Positions 1 to 8,213 of a stretch of DNA of 64,000 nt are shown here, piece after piece (position 1 is the stretch's first letter; each line of letters begins with the position of its first letter). Under the pieces are notes generated by a model, which saw nothing but the letters and a program-made list of their open reading frames with translations, was not told where the DNA came from and did not search any database. The DNA comes from an uncultured Eubacteriales bacterium (GTDB lineage: Bacteria > Bacillota > Clostridia > Oscillospirales > Oscillospiraceae): assembly GCA_900545925.1 (NCBI GenBank), contig URAZ01000009.1, forward strand, positions 22,934-86,933, written 5' to 3'. Position numbers and translations under genes: made by a program.

Positions 1-1
1 T

Positions 2-415
2 GTGTTCAACGGTGACATCGGGAGCATCTGCAAGATCCTCCACGACAAGCTGTGCGTGGATTATGATGGGCGCATCGTGGAGTATTCCAAAACGCAGCTC
101 GGCGATCTGGAACTGGCGTATGCCATTACGATCCACAAATCCATGGGTTCGGAGTACGAAACGGTCATTATCCCCATTTTAATGGCGCACCGCATTTTGC
201 TGACGAAGAATCTGATCTATACTGCCGTGACACGCGCAAAGAAGCGTGTCATTCTGGTTGGTCAGAAGCGCGCACTGTTTCTGGCGATCCACTCCGGCAG
301 AAAGGTCAAACGGAACACCTGCCTCGCCGAACGGATCTTAAAATACAATCAGGTATTCAGACAAAAGGCTCTGCCGCAGGGTGCGACAGAGCAGAAATTG
401 AAAAAAGCCGGTTAA
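2..415 (+). CDS. C-terminal end of a RecD2/UvrD-family DNA helicase (partial)
   Basis: The reading frame is already open at the left edge, so only the last 137 residues or fewer are present. They hold the UvrD_C_2 region of superfamily 1 helicases: a motif V-like block ITIHKSMGSEYETVIIP (about residues 43-59) and a motif VI block YTAVTRAKKRVILVG (about 73-87), whose arginine normally contacts ATP. RecD2-type enzymes are 5'-3' DNA helicases. The ATPase core lies outside the window. A terminator-like hairpin follows the stop, so the gene closes its own unit before the next one. Family membership is well supported; the exact subfamily is not. Confidence 0.85.
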   Translation: MFNGDIGSICKILHDKLCVDYDGRIVEYSKTQLGDLELAYAITIHKSMGSEYETVIIPILMAHRILLTKNLIYTAVTRAKKRVILVGQKRALFLAIHSGRKVKRNTCLAERILKYNQVFRQKALPQGATEQKLKKAG

Positions 416-418
416 GTT

Positions 419-458
419 GAGATGGATGTGCAGAATTTGCGCAGTCATCTCTTATTTT
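419..458 (+). terminator. Terminator after the helicase gene
   Basis: A six-pair outer stem (419-424 with 446-451) encloses a second five-pair stem (428-432 with 438-442, including one G-T pair). A T-rich tail, ttattttattt, follows. It lies between the helicase stop and the ribosome binding site of the next gene. Confidence 0.6.
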
Positions 459-481
459 ATTTATGGAAGGAGTTCTAAGAA

Positions 482-1375
482 ATGAATGACAACAAATCCA
501 CCGTGATGAACAACGCCGCCGTGCAGCAGCTGCGCAAGGTGCCGGGCTTTGACCCGATGAAGCTCCTGCGCAAGACAATCTCCGTCAAAACCGGGCACCC
601 GGTCTGGAAACTGGATCTTCGCTATAAGCGGCTCTGGTTCCGTCTGGCTTGCCCGAACGGAAGAATGCTCTTAAAGCCGCTGCGCATCAGCGACCAGCTG
701 GCAATTATCGAGGCGCAGGTCTATTTCAGCAAGGACGATCCGGTTCCTGCCGCCAGCTTTACCTCGGAGCAGCGCAGGGAGAATGTCCCCGGCGGGGAAT
801 TTCTTCGCGCTGCGCAGGAGGACGCGCTCAACATGGCGCTGGAAAACGCCGGTTTCGGCATCCAATTCTGCGACGTGAGCCGCGACTACGGCGGCGAGCT
901 GTTCGGCTCGGAAATGCCGGTTCAGGCAGAAGCCGCAGAAGCAGCTGCCGAGGAAATCAAAGCGCCCATTGCGGAGGAAACTGCCGCAGAAACACAGCAG
1001 ACGATGGATACGGATTCTGTACCCGCTGAACAGCCCGTCGAGGAAACAACGGCGCCTGTCGTGGAAGAAACGCCTGACCTTCATGTCGTGCCGCCTCAGC
1101 AGGAAGAAGTAGCGGAGGAATTTGCAGAACAGCCGCAAGCCGCGTCCTATACGGCAGATATGGATGTCAGCGAGATCACGCAGCGTATGACGGTGGACGA
1201 AGCCAAGGCCGTTGTGGTGCAGATCGGCACCTGCCGCGGCTGGACGCTCGAACAAGTCGCGCAGCGCCGCCCGGCGAGCCTCAAATGGTATCTCTATGGC
1301 TGCGATCAGGCGGACAATATTCTCAAAGCGGCTGCATCTGTTCTGCTGGACAATCTGCAGCAGAAAGCCGGATGA
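482..1375 (+). CDS. Conserved mobile-element protein with acidic linker, function unknown
   Basis: 297 residues, preceded by a clear ribosome binding site (ggaaggag). The N-terminal half (about residues 1-140) looks folded; it contains WKLDLRYKRLWFRLACPNGR and a helix-rich stretch with NMALENAGFG. A long Glu/Ala/Pro-rich linker follows (about 143-225), then a compact C-terminal segment of about 70 residues. No catalytic motif is recognisable. The position directly before a primase-like gene and after a helicase suggests a role in element DNA metabolism, for example as a DNA-binding accessory protein. That is context only; I do not recognise the family. Confidence 0.7.
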   Translation: MNDNKSTVMNNAAVQQLRKVPGFDPMKLLRKTISVKTGHPVWKLDLRYKRLWFRLACPNGRMLLKPLRISDQLAIIEAQVYFSKDDPVPAASFTSEQRRENVPGGEFLRAAQEDALNMALENAGFGIQFCDVSRDYGGELFGSEMPVQAEAAEAAAEEIKAPIAEETAAETQQTMDTDSVPAEQPVEETTAPVVEETPDLHVVPPQQEEVAEEFAEQPQAASYTADMDVSEITQRMTVDEAKAVVVQIGTCRGWTLEQVAQRRPASLKWYLYGCDQADNILKAAASVLLDNLQQKAG

Positions 1376-1399
1376 AGCGTCAAGTTTGGATGAAAGGGT

Positions 1400-3100
1400 G
1401 TGGCTGTTATCAAAGCCGGTTCTTCGCAGTTTCCGTTCCACATTACAGATGTTGCGGCGCTGCTGCGGCTCAATATCCGCAGGCGCGGCCCGGACTTTCT
1501 GTATGTGGACTGCCCGCTTTGCGGCGATCATCGCGGAAAGCTCTATCTGAAAACGTCGCGGGACGTATGGCACTGTAATTACTGCCAGGAATCCGGCGGG
1601 ATGCTGGCGCTGTACGCAAAGGTCTACGGTATCAGCAACGCAGCCGCCTATCGGGAGATCTGCGAAGCGCTTCAAACCGGAGATTACGCACCAGAGTATC
1701 AGAGCTACCAGAACCGGCAGCCGCAGGAAATCGCGCAGTCGGCCAGAGCACCCCGGCAGGCAATTCACCAAACACTTTCGATGCTGCTTTCCATGTTGTC
1801 ACTGACGCCGAAGCACCGTGCGCATCTGCGTGAGGTGCGCGGCCTGACGGACGGCCAGATCGAACGGTTCGGCTTCAAAAGCACCCCGCCGCCTTATCTC
1901 TGCAAGAGTCTGACGGCGCGGCTTTTGAAGCAGGGGTGCACCCTGCAGGGAGTCCCCGGCTTTTATATGGCAGAGGACGGCAGATGGACAGTACGATTTG
2001 GAACACGCACGGCTGGGATTTTGATCCCAGCCAGAAGCGCGGACGGACTGGTCTGCGGCGCGCAGATCCGGCTGGATATCCCCATCCGGGAGGAAAACGC
2101 GCCCGCCGATAAGGAGGGCACGAAGTACCTCTGGCTGTCGTCGAGCAGCAAACCGATGGGGACATCCTCGGAAAGCCCCATCCACTTTGTTGGCGATCCG
2201 TGTTCCAGAGTGGTCTATGTGACGGAAGGGTTACTCAAGGCTGACATCTGCCATGCGCTGATGCACCGCACCTTTGCAGCAACTGCCGGAGCAAACAACG
2301 TGTCCAAGCTGGACGAGCTGTTTGCGTTCCTCAAAAAGAATGGCACGGAGGAGATCATCGAAGCGCAGGACATGGACAAGTATCGGAATGTTCACGTTGA
2401 GAAAGGTGCCTCCAAGATCTATCTGATGGCGCGGAAGCACGGGCTGCAATGCCGTCGGCTGACATGGAACCCCAACTATAAGGGGTTAGATGACTGGCAG
2501 CTTGCGCTCCGGAAAAATGCCGGGAAAGCACCGAAAACAATGACGTTCCGGGAGCAGTATCTGTATGGTGCGTGTGAAATTGCCCAGATAGACGCTTGCG
2601 TGGAACGGTGGCACAAAGCACAGCCAGATGGCGTGTCTTTGCAGGCATACCTCGGCTTGCCGGATGAAGAATATCACGCTTTTTTGCAGCCCGGCGGCAA
2701 CGCACGGCTGGCAGAGCTTCTGAACGCGCAGCGTAAGCAGATCGGCTGCCGCATTTATCAGCTGGAATTTACGGACACGGAGAAAACGAAACCGTTCGCG
2801 TTCTCCGGGATCGACGCGCTCCGCAAGGCAGGCTTTCAGCAGCCGCCTGCAAGTGAGTACCGACTGGTGCGCGACGAAACGCTCTATTGTCCGAAAGATG
2901 AGCCGGACTTGGCTGTGCTGGAGCGTGTATTTGACCACTATAACGGCAAGCTGCCCGCAGACTATCCGGGGCGCTGCATTGCGCCGTCTGATGTACTGGA
3001 GCTGTACGACGCAGAAAAGCGGCGGTATTACTATCGGGATATGAAGCAGTTCGTGCCGGTGGCGTTTTCTCCGCTGATGGCGCGGCCAATACAAAAATGA
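1400..3100 (+). CDS. CHC2 zinc-finger primase-like protein with TOPRIM-type domain
   Basis: Starts with GTG behind gaaaggg. Residues about 25-60 form a CHC2-type zinc ribbon with CPLC and WHCNYC pairs, as at the N-terminus of DnaG-family primases. After a linker, residues about 270-390 look like a TOPRIM/DUF3854-type domain: VVYVTEG supplies the usual glutamate and AQDMDKYRN the D-x-D. The C-terminal 170 residues are unassigned. Such proteins prime element replication or single-strand conversion after transfer (family knowledge). It is followed at 13 bp by a small gene, so the two are probably cotranscribed. A full DnaG catalytic core is not evident, so activity is inferred. Confidence 0.8.
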   Translation: MAVIKAGSSQFPFHITDVAALLRLNIRRRGPDFLYVDCPLCGDHRGKLYLKTSRDVWHCNYCQESGGMLALYAKVYGISNAAAYREICEALQTGDYAPEYQSYQNRQPQEIAQSARAPRQAIHQTLSMLLSMLSLTPKHRAHLREVRGLTDGQIERFGFKSTPPPYLCKSLTARLLKQGCTLQGVPGFYMAEDGRWTVRFGTRTAGILIPARSADGLVCGAQIRLDIPIREENAPADKEGTKYLWLSSSSKPMGTSSESPIHFVGDPCSRVVYVTEGLLKADICHALMHRTFAATAGANNVSKLDELFAFLKKNGTEEIIEAQDMDKYRNVHVEKGASKIYLMARKHGLQCRRLTWNPNYKGLDDWQLALRKNAGKAPKTMTFREQYLYGACEIAQIDACVERWHKAQPDGVSLQAYLGLPDEEYHAFLQPGGNARLAELLNAQRKQIGCRIYQLEFTDTEKTKPFAFSGIDALRKAGFQQPPASEYRLVRDETLYCPKDEPDLAVLERVFDHYNGKLPADYPGRCIAPSDVLELYDAEKRRYYYRDMKQFVPVAFSPLMARPIQK

Positions 3101-3113
3101 AAGGAAACAGCGT

Positions 3114-3338
3114 ATGAGAAAAATTACGGTTCTGGATTTTGCAAATCAGATCGGCATCCTCAGTGACGAGGTTCCTGTGATCGTAAAAACGGACAGAAAG
3201 GTCATTGGACGCTTCCGCTGCTTATACGAAATACCGGAAACGGCGATGCCGGGCGTGCTCGAAGCGAAGATCGACCATGTCATTCTGCGATCCGACGAGA
3301 TCACGATTCAGGTCAAGCTGAAAGCAGTCACGACCTGA
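3114..3338 (+). CDS. Small hypothetical protein (74 aa)
   Basis: Good ribosome binding site (aaaggaaac) and 13-bp spacing from the primase-like gene support translation. The predicted protein is a short alternation of beta-strand-like segments (ITVLDFANQ, VPVIVKTDRK, ITIQVKLKAV) without cysteines or membrane segments. I do not recognise it. It most likely belongs to the same transcription unit as the primase-like gene. Confidence 0.65.
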   Translation: MRKITVLDFANQIGILSDEVPVIVKTDRKVIGRFRCLYEIPETAMPGVLEAKIDHVILRSDEITIQVKLKAVTT

Positions 3339-3385
3339 ATCGCTACTGACGCGGATAAGGAAAAATAACGAAAGGAAGAAAAATC

Positions 3386-4318
3386 ATGAGTTTTTTCTAT
3401 GAGATATTAAACGACGGAACACCCTACCGCAGAAAGAAGCTGCGCGTAAAGAGGTTGATCCTGACGATTGCGGCTGCGCTGTTTATGCTGATTACGCTGC
3501 TTTGCAGCTTCGCAATTATTCCATCCGGTTACACCGGTGTGAGAACGACTTTTGGACAGATCGATACAGTGGCAGTTTCCAATGGGTTTATTGTAAAGAT
3601 CCCATATGTGCAGAGCATCAAGCGCGTCAACAACAAGCAGCAGGAAGTATCCTATACGGATCAAATTTGGGGCGAGAGTTCAGAGCGCACAGTCGTTTAT
3701 GCCGCGGGCGTGACGGTTACATACCGGATCAACCCGGACTACTCCGCATGGATCTATGCGAATGTGTCCGACTACAAACAAAACGCTTTGCCGCAAACGC
3801 TGCTTTCGTCGGCAATCAAGGCGGCAATGGTGTCATTGCCCTCCGACGAGGTAACAAATCGAGCCAAAATCGAACCGATTGCGCGGCAGCAGCTGCAAAC
3901 GGCGATCGACCAGAAATACGGTGGGAATCCGGTCATCAGCATTGTTGCTGTGAATATCGATGATATGGATTTTGAGGAATCGTATAATCAGGCGATTGCA
4001 GAAAAACAAATTGCGCAGATGGTGTTTGAGAAGCAGCAGATTCAAAATGAAACCGCCGTCAGCGCAGCCGAAGCAAAGGCAAAGGAGCAGTTGATCGCGG
4101 CAGAAGCCGATGCGAAGCAGAAGCTTGTTGCATCCAAGGCAGAGGCCGATTCTGTCCGTTCACTTGCCGAGGCGCAGGCAGAAGCGAACCGCAAGCTGGC
4201 GCAAAGCGTTACGGATATCCTGATCGAGTATGAGAAGATTGAAAAGTGGGATGGCCGCCTGCCGACTGTTTCGGGCAGCGGCGCGCTTGTTTGCGTGGAT
4301 GGGATTGCCGGTGAGTGA
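3386..4318 (+). CDS. SPFH/Band 7 (prohibitin-like) membrane protein
   Basis: 310 residues with one N-terminal membrane anchor (about 24-46). An SPFH domain follows, starting at the typical IIPSGYTGVRTTFGQ and running to about residue 190. Then comes a long Ala/Glu/Gln/Lys coiled-coil (about 195-280, AEAKAKEQL and similar repeats), and a short tail. SPFH proteins form large oligomeric rings on the membrane and organise membrane-bound complexes or proteases. The ribosome binding site aaaggaag fits the ATG. Members occur on conjugative elements and phages of Firmicutes, but the partner here is unknown. Family assignment is firm; the role in the element is inference. Confidence 0.92.
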   Translation: MSFFYEILNDGTPYRRKKLRVKRLILTIAAALFMLITLLCSFAIIPSGYTGVRTTFGQIDTVAVSNGFIVKIPYVQSIKRVNNKQQEVSYTDQIWGESSERTVVYAAGVTVTYRINPDYSAWIYANVSDYKQNALPQTLLSSAIKAAMVSLPSDEVTNRAKIEPIARQQLQTAIDQKYGGNPVISIVAVNIDDMDFEESYNQAIAEKQIAQMVFEKQQIQNETAVSAAEAKAKEQLIAAEADAKQKLVASKAEADSVRSLAEAQAEANRKLAQSVTDILIEYEKIEKWDGRLPTVSGSGALVCVDGIAGE

Positions 4319-4562
4319 CGCACAGGCGGAAAGCAAATCCGCACTTTTGCAGCTTCGCACATTTTGCCGCAGCCTTGGCGTGCACGTCCGCGAAGTGCAG
4401 GACGGCGCCAGCTTTACGGCAATGCTCTGGGAGGATGCGGACAGCGTCAGTGAACGCGACGCCGCTGAGATCCAGAGGAAAATCAAACGAAAGACCGCAG
4501 AATATCCGGGATTCGTGTGCTACTGCTTCGACGCATTCAGCACGCTGATCTACCGGGTATAA
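4299..4562 (+). CDS. Small hypothetical protein overlapping the SPFH gene
   Basis: 87 residues if the in-frame ATG at 4299 is used, overlapping the end of the SPFH gene by 20 bp, which suggests translational coupling. No strong ribosome binding site is visible, so the start is uncertain. The protein is mixed alpha/beta (LLQLRTFCRSLGVHVREVQ; YPGFVCYCFDAFSTLIYRV) and ends just before a terminator-like hairpin at 4569-4600. The family is not recognised. Confidence 0.55.
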   Translation: MGLPVSDAQAESKSALLQLRTFCRSLGVHVREVQDGASFTAMLWEDADSVSERDAAEIQRKIKRKTAEYPGFVCYCFDAFSTLIYRV

Positions 4563-4568
4563 CACATG

Positions 4569-4602
4569 AATGGGCGCAGCAGGATCGCTGCGCCCATTTT
4601 CT
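4569..4602 (+). terminator. Hairpin with T-run before the pcfK-like gene
   Basis: A perfect 12-bp stem (4569-4580 with 4587-4598), a six-base loop and a short T-run. It lies 20-50 bp before the PcfK-like start codon, so it can end the upstream unit or act as an attenuator for the next one. Confidence 0.65.
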
Positions 4603-4621
4603 ATCGGAAAGGAGTTTTATC

Positions 4622-5473
4622 ATGGGCGTATTTTCAGAGCTTGATCTGGAAAACCAGCAGAAAGAATCAGAGGGACACGATTCCAAGGCGGCCGAAATGC
4701 AGAGCTTGCAGGCAAAGCTGATCCAGCAGCACGAGCAGAAAAAAGCTGCCGCCGCTTCGGAAGCGCCGAGCAAGGAGCCTGCGGCGAAGCCGGTTGCCAA
4801 AACGGAAGCAGAGCAGGAAGATCCTGCGGCAGCAGAAACAGAACGGCGTCGCCAGCACGAGGAAGCGGAAGCCAAGCGGAAAGCAGAATGGGAACGGCAG
4901 CAGGCGGAAAAGCGTGCCGCTGAACAGGCTGCGCTTGCAGAAATTGAGCAGATGAGCGAGACGGAGCTGGTCAAAGCGTCGATGGAGCGCATGAAAAAGG
5001 AAACCGAGCGCCTGACGCGCCGGAATCTCAAGGAATGCGTTTCCGAGTATGTGCAGACGCTCTGCCTCAGTGATCCCGCGTTCGCGCGGATGGTCATGCA
5101 CCCCAGAAAGAGCATGGCGCATTGCCTGCAATATATCAACCGGAAAGCGCGGGAATATCTGCTCGCGGAAATGAAGGATAACGGCATGGAGCAGCGGCCG
5201 GACGGTGTTTACGGCGGCGATGTGCCGGAGGACACCTGTTACGACTGGGCAGAGGAATACTACCGGGACGCGAATGCCAAAGAGGACGAGGTCAAGGAAG
5301 AAACATTCGTTCCCAAAGCTTATATGAGTGCTGCGGCAAAAAATAAACGCCAGCCGAAAAAGGAAAAACCGGCTGCGAAGCCCGCGCCGGTCATTCAGAT
5401 GCCGAAAGCAGAGCCAGCCCCCAAAGAAGACCAGGTTTCCATGTTTGATCTGATGGGAGGTATGGCCGGATGA
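4622..5473 (+). CDS. PcfK-like protein (AcrIIA9-related family)
   Basis: The ATG at 4622 is chosen because aaaggag precedes it at normal distance. 283 residues: a charged coiled-coil N-terminal half rich in Gln/Glu/Ala/Lys (about 12-120), then a conserved core (about 130-225) with VSEYVQTLCLSDPAFARMV, a lysine-rich helix and EDTCYDWAEEYYRD, and a basic/Pro-Ala tail. The core matches the PcfK-like family of conjugative plasmids such as pCF10. That family also contains the Cas9 inhibitor AcrIIA9. It overlaps the next gene by 4 bp and sits two genes before pcfJ, the usual order. Anti-CRISPR activity is possible but not shown by sequence alone. Confidence 0.82.
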   Translation: MGVFSELDLENQQKESEGHDSKAAEMQSLQAKLIQQHEQKKAAAASEAPSKEPAAKPVAKTEAEQEDPAAAETERRRQHEEAEAKRKAEWERQQAEKRAAEQAALAEIEQMSETELVKASMERMKKETERLTRRNLKECVSEYVQTLCLSDPAFARMVMHPRKSMAHCLQYINRKAREYLLAEMKDNGMEQRPDGVYGGDVPEDTCYDWAEEYYRDANAKEDEVKEETFVPKAYMSAAAKNKRQPKKEKPAAKPAPVIQMPKAEPAPKEDQVSMFDLMGGMAG

Positions 5474-6012
5474 TCGCTTACAAAGGAATGTGTCCGGGTA
5501 TGATCTGCCTCGGCTATCAGCTAAAGATGGGCTTGAATGTAACGGAACAGGCAAATTGTCAGGCGAATGGGTTTCACTGCGCGGCAAATCCAATGGACTG
5601 TCTGCGTTATTATGGAGATTTTCAGAACTCGGAATACTATCTGGTTCGTCCGTGCGGCGATCTGGACGAAGACGCAGCCGATTCTAAAATCTCCTGCACG
5701 CAGCTCTGGGTGCTCCGAAGGCTGGAGCCGCAGGAGTTTTTCCTGCATGCGCTTGCGTATATGGCAGACCATCCGCAGATGCCGGATGGCTGTAAGGTCA
5801 AGAGAGAACGTGCGCAGGCATGGAATGGCTACGCCGTCGTGCGCGGCAAGCACCCGCGCGCAAAGGGTAAGATTGGAGACATTCTGGCATTTGCCAGAGA
5901 AGCTGTGAACGGGCCGAAGATTGAGCATCTTTCGCTGTGCGTGATCGACGGCAAGGAGCATCTGCCGGATACCTGGTATGACGACAATTTTGAAGAATGT
6001 GAGGCGGCATAA
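5470..6012 (+). CDS. Conserved protein between pcfK and pcfJ (DUF7666-like N-terminus)
   Basis: 180 residues, start overlapping the PcfK-like stop by 4 bp (ATGA). The N-terminus MIAYKGMCPGMICLGYQ, the central GFHCAANPMDCLRYYGDF and the DEDAADSKISCTQLWVLRRL region resemble a small family seen in phages and conjugative elements (DUF7666-like, from memory). Conserved Cys and His residues may bind a metal. No enzymatic motif is recognised. The tight coupling to pcfK and pcfJ suggests a shared function. Confidence 0.7.
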   Translation: MIAYKGMCPGMICLGYQLKMGLNVTEQANCQANGFHCAANPMDCLRYYGDFQNSEYYLVRPCGDLDEDAADSKISCTQLWVLRRLEPQEFFLHALAYMADHPQMPDGCKVKRERAQAWNGYAVVRGKHPRAKGKIGDILAFAREAVNGPKIEHLSLCVIDGKEHLPDTWYDDNFEECEAA

Positions 6013-6016
6013 ACGA

Positions 6017-8158
6017 ATGAAGCGAAAAGAATTAAAAAAATTGCCCGTTCTGCGGGCAACGACCGCGATGCTGAAACAGGCGGAAAAAGAAACGATGATA
6101 CCAATCGGATATTTCCGAAAAGAACTGCGCTATGAACACGAGCACTACGCCAGATGCAAACAATTTGACCGGATTCTGAAGGTCGCGATCTATCTGACGA
6201 AAAATCTGGTCGCCGGCGGCAGAAAGCCGGTGTATGAGCTGTTTCTCGACTACGACGCGCAGAATTTCCTGACATACAGCTTCGCAGAAAAAAAGTGGCG
6301 TACTGCAATGCTCCACAATTTACCGCAGCAGGGATTTGGTATCTATGACGTGCAGATCTCATCCCGTGACTCCGCTGTGATCAGCCAATATCTGCATTCT
6401 AAATGGGGTGCGATTGTGGCGATCCGGGAGTTTCAGGAAGGGATTCGGGAAAAGCAGCTTCTGGCACGGCACAAGAAAGAAACTGATCCGTGGGATGCGG
6501 CAATGGCGCTCGTACCTCCGCTTCCGAAGGACTGGGCCAGATGGGTCAGCAAGGTCGGCGTTGAGCGGAATTATATGTTCTATCGCTATCAGCGCGGCGG
6601 TGCAAAAACTGGCTACTGCAGCTACTGTGACCGCGAGGTTCCGATTCGGAAGCCGAAGCACAATGCGTTTACCAGATGCCCCAGATGCAGAAAATCGGTG
6701 CAGTTCAAATCCTTTGGCAAGATGGGCTGGCTGCGTACAGGGCGAAATATCATGTATTTGATGCAGCCCTATCCGGGCGGCTTTGTGATCCGGGAGTTCT
6801 GGGCGGAGCGTTCCTACAGCAAGAAAACATACCGGAATGTTGAGGCATTTTGCCATGAATTCCGCCGTGCGATCTTCGACGCGGGTACAAACCCGACGCA
6901 GGCATTTTACTGGGGTGTTTATAAGCAGCGCGCATCGCGTTGGATCAAAGGCTGTAACTGCTCTATCGGTTATATGGGAAACGAGAGCGGCCGCGTGTAT
7001 GGAAAAACGATCCCGTACCTTGCCAAAACCTGCTTGCAGTGGACCGGCTTTCCGGAATTGATTCATGCAAACATGAAGACAGACCCGGAAAAATATCTTG
7101 TCGTACTGAAAAAGATGCCGGATTTGGAGCAGTTGGTAAAGGCAGGTCTGTTCCGGCTTGCGGTGGAATGCACACAGGATTACTACGGCATGGAACGGAT
7201 TTTCCAGAGAGCACCTGCACAAAAAGGGCTTGCGCCCAAACTTGGCCTGAATCGGCTGGAGCTTGCACGGCTGCGGAAGAATCAGGGTGGGCGTGCATTT
7301 CTGGAATGGCTGCAATTTGAAAAGCAGGCAGGAGGGCCGATCTCAGATTTTGCGATCCAGTGGATGTGCAAAGAGCATATTGACCCGCAGCAGCTGCAAT
7401 TCATTGCAGATCGGATGCGCTATGGGCAGATCCAGCATTACCTGAACAGGCAGATGCAGGAACTGAATTTGAGCAGCGAACGTGTAATTGAACTGTGGCG
7501 TGACTACCTTTCCATGGCGTTCCGTTTCGGTTATGACACAAACGACCCCATCGTTTATCGTGTGCGCAAACTTCAGCAGCGGCATGACGAATTGGCCGCC
7601 CGCAGAGAGGAAATGCAGTTGACACTTCGCGCCGAAGATATCCTCCAGACATATCCGCATATAGAGCAGAATCTGCAGGCGATTCGGGAAAAGTTTTCGT
7701 TTGCGGATGAGCAATTCCAGCTTCAGGTGCCAAATTCACTTGAAGATATTCTCAAAGAAAGTCAAACGCTCTTCATTTGCATCGCAAACAGCGATACCTA
7801 CTGGGAGCGGATCGAGCGCAAAGAGAGCTATTTGCTGTTTGTGAGAAAGGCATCTGCACCGGATACGTCCTACTATACGGTAGAAGCAGAACCGAATGGC
7901 ACAGTGCGGCAGGTTCGCACCGTGTATAACCGCCAGAATGACGATATTGGAGAGGTGCGCGCATTTCTGAAGATCTGGCAAAAGCAGCTTGCCAAACGGC
8001 TGACGCAGAAAGACAAGCAGCTTGCGGCCGACAGCCATGAACTGCGCGTCAAAGAACTGGTGCAGCTGAGGAACGACCAGATCACCGTCCATACGGGTGA
8101 CCTTGCGGGCCGTTTGCTTGTGGATGTGCTAACAGAGGATCTGATGGAAGCGGCATAA
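6017..8158 (+). CDS. PcfJ-like conjugative element protein
   Basis: 713 residues from the ATG at 6017, five bases after the preceding stop. It has a basic N-terminus, a central zinc-ribbon-like block (CSYCDREVPIRKPKHNAF, then CPRCRKSVQF; about residues 208-240) and long alpha-helical stretches toward the C-terminus. This arrangement fits the PcfJ-like family encoded with PcfK on pCF10-type conjugative elements, whose biochemical role is unknown. The paired cysteines suggest nucleic-acid or metal binding. The length fits the larger family members. The gene ends 55 bp before the next start, with a hairpin in between. Confidence 0.82.
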   Translation: MKRKELKKLPVLRATTAMLKQAEKETMIPIGYFRKELRYEHEHYARCKQFDRILKVAIYLTKNLVAGGRKPVYELFLDYDAQNFLTYSFAEKKWRTAMLHNLPQQGFGIYDVQISSRDSAVISQYLHSKWGAIVAIREFQEGIREKQLLARHKKETDPWDAAMALVPPLPKDWARWVSKVGVERNYMFYRYQRGGAKTGYCSYCDREVPIRKPKHNAFTRCPRCRKSVQFKSFGKMGWLRTGRNIMYLMQPYPGGFVIREFWAERSYSKKTYRNVEAFCHEFRRAIFDAGTNPTQAFYWGVYKQRASRWIKGCNCSIGYMGNESGRVYGKTIPYLAKTCLQWTGFPELIHANMKTDPEKYLVVLKKMPDLEQLVKAGLFRLAVECTQDYYGMERIFQRAPAQKGLAPKLGLNRLELARLRKNQGGRAFLEWLQFEKQAGGPISDFAIQWMCKEHIDPQQLQFIADRMRYGQIQHYLNRQMQELNLSSERVIELWRDYLSMAFRFGYDTNDPIVYRVRKLQQRHDELAARREEMQLTLRAEDILQTYPHIEQNLQAIREKFSFADEQFQLQVPNSLEDILKESQTLFICIANSDTYWERIERKESYLLFVRKASAPDTSYYTVEAEPNGTVRQVRTVYNRQNDDIGEVRAFLKIWQKQLAKRLTQKDKQLAADSHELRVKELVQLRNDQITVHTGDLAGRLLVDVLTEDLMEAA

Positions 8159-8164
8159 GAAAAC

Positions 8165-8194
8165 GGAGTGGGAGCGCAGCGGCGCTTCCACTCC
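8165..8194 (+). other. Intergenic hairpin between pcfJ-like and zinc-cluster genes
   Basis: A 13-bp stem (one G-T pair) around a short agcg loop, without a following T-run. It could stabilise the 3' end of the upstream message or act as a processing site; it is not a canonical terminator. Confidence 0.5.
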
Positions 8195-8213
8195 CATAGA
8201 AAGGACTGAAAAC

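Noticed and set aside
671..1771. Minus-strand 366-codon ORF opposite the 482-1375 gene
   Set aside because: Arg/Leu/Cys-rich shadow of two well-supported plus-strand genes with good ribosome binding sites; no domain.
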